From Streptomyces sp. NRRL F-6131 (GTDB lineage: Bacteria; Actinomycetota; Actinomycetes; Streptomycetales; Streptomycetaceae): 64,000 bases of DNA. The stretch's first letter is position 1, and each line of letters opens with the position of its first letter. The notes under the pieces are model-generated. The model saw only the letters and a program-made list of their open reading frames with translations, was not told where the DNA came from and ran no database searches. A program made the position numbers and the translations under genes. This document shows, piece after piece, positions 59,391-64,000 of the stretch. The DNA lies in contig JOHN01000025.1 of the NCBI GenBank assembly GCA_000719695.1, positions 1 to 64,000 of the forward strand, read 5' to 3'.

Positions 59391-60964
59391 AAGCCGCGGG
59401 ACAGCCTGGCCCGGGTGCGGGCCCAGACGCTCGCCTTGCGGGCCACCCCGTTCTCGTCCACCTCGGCCGGCAGCTCGAACGGCTCCACCTGCTCGTGCGC
59501 GGTGAGCGTGTGCAGCCGGTCCGGCGGCAGCGGCGCGTGCACCTCGATGAACTCGCCGTGCTGGAGCCGCTTGATGACGCCGGTCTCCCGCCCGTGCAGC
59601 ACCTTCTCCTTGTCCCGGCGCTGGAGGCCCAGGCACCAGCGCTTGGTGATCACGAAGACGATCACCGGCCCGACGAAGAAGCCGATCCGCGCCGCGTTGG
59701 TGATCGCGTTGATGGACAGGTGGAAGTGGGTGGCGAGCAGGTCGTTGCCGCCGGCGGCGAGGAGGATCAGGTAGAGGCTGATCCAGGCCGCGCCGAACGC
59801 GGTGCGCACCGGCGCGTTGCGCGGCCGGTCGGCGATGTGGTGCTCGCCCCGGTCCCCGGTGATCCAGGCCTCCAGGAACGGGTAGGCCCAGATCGCCACC
59901 AGCACCAGCGGGAAGATCATCAGCGGCACGAACACGCCCATGTTGACCGTGTGGCCCCACAGGCCGATCTCCCAGCCCGGCATGATCCGGATCAGGCCCT
60001 CCGAGAAGCCCATGTACCAGTCCGGCTGGGCGTCGGTCGACACCTGGTCGGGGCGGTACGGGCCGTACAGCCAGATCGGGTTGACGGTGGCGACCGCGGA
60101 CATCGCGGCCACCATGCCGAACACCAGGAAGAAGAAGCCGCCCGCCTTGGCCATGTAGACCGGCATCAGCGGCATGCCGACCACGTTGTCGTTGGTCCGG
60201 CCGGCCCCGGCGAACTGGGTGTGCTTGTGGTAGAAGACCAGGATCAGGTGGGCCACCAGCAGCCCGAGCATGATGCCCGGGATCAGCAGCACGTGCACGG
60301 TGAACAGGCGCGGCACGATCGCGAACCCGGGGAACTGGCCCCCGAAGATGAAGAACATCAGGTACGTGCCGACGATCGGCACGGCGAGGATCGCGCCCTC
60401 CATGAACCGGATGCCGGTGCCGGAGAGCAGGTCGTCCGGCAGCGAGTAGCCCATGAAGCCGTCGAACATGCCGAGGATCAGCAGGCCCGCGCCGAACAGC
60501 CAGTTGATCTCGCGCGGCTTGCGGAACGCGCCGGTGAAGAAGACGCGCATCATGTGCACGAACATCGCGGCCACGAAGACGATCGCGGCCCAGTGGTGGA
60601 TCTGGCGGATCAGCAGACCGCCGCGGATGTCGAAGCTGATGTGCATCGTCGAGGCGAACGCCTCCGACATGGGGATGCCCTGGAGCGGTACGTAGGAGCC
60701 CTCGTAGGTCACCTCGCTCATGGACGGGACGAAGAAGAGCGTCAGCCAGACCCCGGTCAGGATGATGATGACGAAGGTGTAGAGGCAGATCTCGCCCAGC
60801 ATGAAGGACCAGTGGTCCGGGAAGATCTTGCGCAGATTGGACTTGGACAGGCCGTAGATGCCGAGCCGTCCGTCGGTCCAGTCGACGAGCGCCTCCACCT
60901 TGTTGGCGGGCGCCGCGCGCGTGCTGGTGACCGGCTGCGGGCCCGGCTGCTGCTCGGCTCTCAC
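59312..60964 (-). CDS. solitary cytochrome bc1 cytochrome b subunit (QcrB-type)
   Basis: This 550-residue membrane protein of the cytochrome b family has haem-ligand pairs in RQIHHWAAIVFVAAMFVHMM and FTVHVLLIPGIMLGLLVAHL, a quinol-site PDWY (actinobacterial form of PEWY) in DAQPDWYMGFSEGL, and about nine helices. The C-terminal extension is His-rich (EEHQEITSGHGHH). The start is GTG 60964. The usual partners QcrC, QcrA and CtaE are absent here, so this is probably a second copy outside the main bc1 operon. It may replace the main subunit under other conditions. Confidence 0.92.
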   Translation of the reverse strand: MRAEQQPGPQPVTSTRAAPANKVEALVDWTDGRLGIYGLSKSNLRKIFPDHWSFMLGEICLYTFVIIILTGVWLTLFFVPSMSEVTYEGSYVPLQGIPMSEAFASTMHISFDIRGGLLIRQIHHWAAIVFVAAMFVHMMRVFFTGAFRKPREINWLFGAGLLILGMFDGFMGYSLPDDLLSGTGIRFMEGAILAVPIVGTYLMFFIFGGQFPGFAIVPRLFTVHVLLIPGIMLGLLVAHLILVFYHKHTQFAGAGRTNDNVVGMPLMPVYMAKAGGFFFLVFGMVAAMSAVATVNPIWLYGPYRPDQVSTDAQPDWYMGFSEGLIRIMPGWEIGLWGHTVNMGVFVPLMIFPLVLVAIWAYPFLEAWITGDRGEHHIADRPRNAPVRTAFGAAWISLYLILLAAGGNDLLATHFHLSINAITNAARIGFFVGPVIVFVITKRWCLGLQRRDKEKVLHGRETGVIKRLQHGEFIEVHAPLPPDRLHTLTAHEQVEPFELPAEVDENGVARKASVWARTRARLSRGFYGEGSQIAKPTAEEHQEITSGHGHH

Positions 60965-61362
60965 GACGGGCTCCCCGGCGTCCGCCGCGGCACGTCCTGG
61001 ACGCCCGGCCGCGCAACGCCCGGCCGGTGGAGTGATGTGATCATCGGACCTCTCGATACGGGGGTGCCGGGCAGGCCGGCGCGCGGATCCGGCGACCCGC
61101 CGCCCCCGTTGCTCAAAGTGATGGAGCGCTTACTCTGTCATGCTGTCGGGAGCGCGCCGACTGTGCACGTCCATCGGCCCGTCCGGCCGCTCGTGTCGGC
61201 CCGTCCGGGGGGTGGGGCGCCGCGACGGAGGCCCCGGACGTGCCCCGGGGGCGGCCGCGGCGCGGCTCCGATGCTGCGCTCGGGTGCTGTTGACGACGCG
61301 CCGGGGCGTTTCGGCGCGCGCCGCGCCCGGGGAGGGTGCGGGACCGGGCCTACGCTGCGCCA
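60965..61362. other. 398-bp divergent intergenic region upstream of qcrB-type gene
   Basis: No gene is supported. At 61122-61135 TGGAGCGCTTACTC resembles TetR-type operators (consensus-like AGTAAGCGCT on the minus strand), in a patch of lower GC. A TGATCA centre lies about 75 bases before the cytochrome b start. Confidence 0.4.
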
Positions 61363-61713
61363 ATGGTGGATCACCGGGAACTCTTCGAGGACGTGACAGC
61401 CGACCTGGCCCGGGCCGGCTTCGACACCGATCGCGGGCCCTCCGGCCTGCGGATCGACCAGGGCCCGCGGGGGGTGCTGATCGGCTGGCCGCCCTCGGAC
61501 GGGGCCGCCGCCGGGCCGCCGCCCGCCGAGGGCATCCGGACCGCGGTGACCGGCGCGGTCGCCGCGGTGCTGCGCGAGTCCGGCTACCTGGTCGTGACGG
61601 CCGGTCCGGACGAACTGCTCGTCACCGCCGGCCCCGCCCGGGTCGCTGTCCGGGAGGTCCCGGAAGCCGGTGAGAAGGAGCAGGCGGGCGTCCCGGAACA
61701 GTGGTGGGGGTGA
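61363..61713 (+). CDS. hypothetical protein
   Basis: This 116-residue soluble protein begins MVDHRELFEDVTADLARAGF. The middle RIDQGPRGVLIGWPPSDG and later AAVLRESGYLVVTAGPDELL suggest a small alpha/beta fold. It ends in EKEQAGVPEQWWG. There are no membrane helices or Cys residues. It lies 90 bases upstream of the ArsR gene and may share its transcript. The family is not recognised. Confidence 0.55.
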   Translation: MVDHRELFEDVTADLARAGFDTDRGPSGLRIDQGPRGVLIGWPPSDGAAAGPPPAEGIRTAVTGAVAAVLRESGYLVVTAGPDELLVTAGPARVAVREVPEAGEKEQAGVPEQWWG

Positions 61714-61756
61714 GGGGCGGGCGCGGCCACCGGATTGTCCGTGGTTCGTGCGACGT

Positions 61757-61772
61757 GCAACCATGCAGTTGC
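61757..61772. promoter_or_regulatory. inverted repeat GCAAC-N6-GTTGC upstream of arsR-type gene
   Basis: This 5-base perfect inverted repeat (TGCAACCATGCAGTTGC) ends 31 bases before the regulator's start and could be its own operator. Confidence 0.4.
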
Positions 61773-61803
61773 CATGGTGGGTGACGGCGCTGAGGAGCAG
61801 TCC

Positions 61804-62217
61804 ATGAGTGACGCCGCGACGGACACGGTGCTCGGCACCGGGGCTGACGCCGCGACCGACGCCGTGACGGACGTGACGGACGTGACGGACGTGACCGACG
61901 CCGTGACGGACGCCGCGTCGCCGGTCGACCGGGTGCTCGGCGCCCTGGCCGACCCGACCCGGCGCCGGCTGCTCGACCTGCTCGCCGCCCAGGGCGAGGC
62001 CACCGCGACCACGCTCGCCGGGCGGCTCCCGGTCACCCGGCAGGCGGTGGTCAAGCACCTCGCGGTGCTGGAGGCCGCCGGCCTGGTCGCCGGACACCGG
62101 GCCGGACGCGAGGTGCGCTACGCCGTCCGGCCGGTGGCACTGGACGCCGCGGCGCGCTGGATGGCCGAGCTGGCGGCCGACTGGGACCGGCGGCTCGCCG
62201 CCCGCGGGCGCGGCTGA
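61804..62217 (+). CDS. ArsR-family transcriptional regulator
   Basis: This 137-residue winged-helix regulator has its DNA-binding domain in LGALADPTRRRLLDLLAAQG, LPVTRQAVVKHLAVLEAAGL and GREVRYAVRP. There are no metal-ligand Cys residues, so it belongs to the group often encoded next to an SRPBCC (AHSA1) protein. No such partner lies here, since the next gene is convergent. The N-terminal 40 residues are a repeat (DVTDVTDVTDAVTDAA) from a 9-bp DNA repeat at about 61868-61896. GAGGAG precedes the ATG. Confidence 0.88.
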   Translation: MSDAATDTVLGTGADAATDAVTDVTDVTDVTDAVTDAASPVDRVLGALADPTRRRLLDLLAAQGEATATTLAGRLPVTRQAVVKHLAVLEAAGLVAGHRAGREVRYAVRPVALDAAARWMAELAADWDRRLAARGRG

Positions 62218-62236
62218 CGCCTCCCGCCGCGCCCGC

Positions 62237-62285
62237 GCCCGCGCCGTCCGGGGACCGGTTCCGACGGTCCCCGGACGGCGCGGGC
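62237..62285. terminator. bidirectional hairpin terminator, 20-bp perfect stem
   Basis: Arm 62237-62256 pairs perfectly with 62266-62285, with a 9-base loop. It separates the ArsR gene from the convergent indigoidine-synthetase-type gene. Confidence 0.9.
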
Positions 62286-62322
62286 AGTTCGGGCGGTACG
62301 GGTGGTGACCCGGCCGCCGGGC

Positions 62323-64000
62323 TCAGTCCGCCGGCGGGGCCGTGGCGGCGGCGAGCGCGGCCGCCAGCTCGTCCACGCCGTGCTCCCGCAGCACGCCGTA
62401 GTGGTCACCGGCCAGCTGCACCGTGCCCGGCGCGGCGGCCGACCAGCCGGAGCTGCCCTCGATGAACGAGTAGTCGTCACCGGTGGCCTTGAAGACGGTC
62501 ACCGGGGCCGACAGCCGCCGCTCGGCCAGCTCGCGGAAGGTGTACTCGAACTCGTACGTCTCCCCGACGATCCGGGCCACCCGGCGGATCAGCTCCTCGT
62601 CGAGGTCGGGCAGCGCCCGGTGGACGAAGGCGGCGAAGCCGTCCTCGTCGCGCACCTCGGCCAGGCACTCCGCCAGCCCCGGCCCCGCGACCGAGCCCGA
62701 GAACACCGAGTGGAGGATGGTCAGGTACGCCGGGTTGCGGTACGAGGACTCCCGTCCGTACCGCTCGCCGTCGGTCCGCCGCAGCTCCGGGTTGCCGGGG
62801 CAGATCAGCATGACGTCCGCCACCCGCTGCCCGGCCCGCTCCAGCTGCCAGGCGGCCTCGAAGGCCACCCGGGCGCCGAAGGAGTACCCCCACAGGGTGT
62901 AGGGGCCCTCCGGCCGGACCGCCCGGATCTGCGCGACGTCGGCCGCCGCCATCTCCCGGATCGTCGGGTACGGCGTCTCCCCGGGGTTGATGCCGTACGC
63001 CTGGACGCCGTAGAACGGCCGGCCCGAACGCCCGGCGAGCGGACGCAGGTTCATCGGGTAGCCGCCCAGCCCCGGCCAGCAGAACACCGGCTCGCCGGTG
63101 CCGCCGCGGTGCAGCGGCACCAGCCGGGAGGCCGGACCGCGGGCCGGGCCGGCCCCGGCCGCGGCCGCGTCGATCCGTGCCGCCAGCTCGGCCGGCCGCG
63201 GGCACTCGAACAGCACCTGGAGCGGCAGCCGGGTGCCGAACTCCCGGTTCACCCGGTTGACCAGCGCCACCGCGATCAGCGAGTTCCCGCCAGCGGCGAA
63301 GAACTCGTCGGCCGCGGAGACGGGCTCGTACTTCAGCGCGGCGGCCCAGATCCCGGCCAGCCGGCGCTCGGTCGGCGTCGACGGTGCCACGAACGGCGCG
63401 CCGGTCGCGGCGTCCCTGACCTGTTCGGCGGCGGCCAGCGCCTTGACGTCCACCTTCCCGTTGGCGGTCAGCGGCAGCGCGTCCAGCACCAGCACCCGGT
63501 TGGGGATCATGTAGTCCGGCAGCACGGTGGCCAGCTCGTCCCTGATCAGCTCCGCCGGGCCCTTCATGTGCACGGCGTCCTCCCGCATGCCCTCGCTGCG
63601 GATCTGCTCCTCGCTCACCCGCCCGCCGAGGAAGAAGTACGACGCGCCGGAGGGGATCCCACAGCCGGCCAGGATCGCGTCGATCCGCCGGGCGGCCGGC
63701 AGCGGGTGACCGCTCTTCGAGCTGTAGCCCGAGGACATGAACCCGAAGCCGAGACCGTTGCGCTGCAGGTGGTGCAGCCGGGTGCCCAGGCCGATGTACT
63801 CCAGCCACGGCTCGGCGGCCCGGCTCACCGCGGTGATGCCGAAACCGGCCCGCCGGTACACCTGCTGGTTGATCGCGATGACGTGCCGGGACTCCACCAC
63901 CTCGTCCGAGATCCGGGTCAGCTCGCCGCCCTCGTACCGGTAAAGGCCGGCCGGCAGGCCCTCGACCCCGCCCGGACGGGCCTGGACGAACAGCTCGGTG
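62323..64000 (-). CDS. indigoidine-synthetase-type NRPS, C-terminal part (window edge)
   Basis: This is the last 558 residues of a protein that continues past the window. From the edge inward comes part of an FMN-dependent oxidase domain (GLYRYEGG, VIAINQQVYRRAGFGITAVS, FGFMSSGYSSKSGHPLPAAR). The end of an adenylation domain follows (TVLPDYMIPNRVLVLDALPL, NGKVDVKAL), then a T domain (FFAAGGNSLIAV) and a thioesterase (WGYSFGARVAFEAAW, late His in GDHYGVL). An oxidase embedded within the A domain ahead of T-TE is the layout of BpsA/IndC, which turn two glutamines into blue indigoidine. It is monocistronic at this end, with a hairpin after it. Confidence 0.88.
   Translation of the reverse strand, partial: TELFVQARPGGVEGLPAGLYRYEGGELTRISDEVVESRHVIAINQQVYRRAGFGITAVSRAAEPWLEYIGLGTRLHHLQRNGLGFGFMSSGYSSKSGHPLPAARRIDAILAGCGIPSGASYFFLGGRVSEEQIRSEGMREDAVHMKGPAELIRDELATVLPDYMIPNRVLVLDALPLTANGKVDVKALAAAEQVRDAATGAPFVAPSTPTERRLAGIWAAALKYEPVSAADEFFAAGGNSLIAVALVNRVNREFGTRLPLQVLFECPRPAELAARIDAAAAGAGPARGPASRLVPLHRGGTGEPVFCWPGLGGYPMNLRPLAGRSGRPFYGVQAYGINPGETPYPTIREMAAADVAQIRAVRPEGPYTLWGYSFGARVAFEAAWQLERAGQRVADVMLICPGNPELRRTDGERYGRESSYRNPAYLTILHSVFSGSVAGPGLAECLAEVRDEDGFAAFVHRALPDLDEELIRRVARIVGETYEFEYTFRELAERRLSAPVTVFKATGDDYSFIEGSSGWSAAAPGTVQLAGDHYGVLREHGVDELAAALAAATAPPAD

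Overview
This is about 64 kb of very GC-rich actinobacterial chromosome. The GTG and TTG starts, GGAGG-type ribosome sites, many lone membrane or secreted proteins and the biosynthetic genes point to Streptomycetaceae. A DUF6296-like protein leans me towards Kitasatospora, but that is inference. I saw no rRNA, tRNA, CRISPR array or prophage. Most open frames opposite the real genes are GC-driven shadows and are left out.

Left part (1-30.9 kb), mostly housekeeping and accessory genes: a universal-stress pair; an SPFH plus NAD-kinase-like pair behind two copies of one palindrome; a secreted propeller protein; a bifunctional penicillin-binding protein; a Tat-exported glycerophosphodiesterase; hydrolases; a gamma-carbonic-anhydrase-like protein; an MFS pump; small DUF proteins (2277, 6296, 427); a P450/ferredoxin pair; an ATP-dependent DNA ligase; a CAP protein next to an ECF sigma factor that itself continues through a zinc motif and a membrane helix into a CAP domain; a second ECF sigma factor with a membrane partner; an M1 peptidase; and a PfkB kinase whose stop codon lies on an insertion-sequence junction.

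Middle part (30.9-46.4 kb): an IS630-type element with a frameshifted transposase and a DUF2695 passenger, then an acetyltransferase, a lipoprotein deacetylase and a YchJ protein. After a gene-free stretch comes a short non-ribosomal peptide locus. NRPS1 is A-T-C-A-T and NRPS2 is C-A-T-TE fused to a whole MFS transporter. Between them lies a 36-residue ORF overlapping both neighbours by 4 bases. The assembly line would make and export a tripeptide; its second residue is probably glycine. The thioesterase has a cysteine nucleophile.

Right part (46.4-64 kb): a convergent pair (F420-reductase-like enzyme, secreted PQQ-type propeller) and then nine minus-strand genes (58.4 to 48.9 kb) that look like one operon. 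These are a helical protein, a polyprenyl synthetase, a cupin, three paralogues with a winged-helix/TOPRIM-like layout recalling topoisomerase VI-A/Spo11, a membrane protein with a Gly/Asp-rich tail, an asparagine-synthetase homologue without the usual N-terminal Cys, and an aldehyde dehydrogenase. I do not recognise this set as a described system, and it is the best candidate here for something new. A solitary cytochrome b (QcrB), an ArsR regulator and the C-terminal half of an indigoidine-synthetase-type NRPS close the window.
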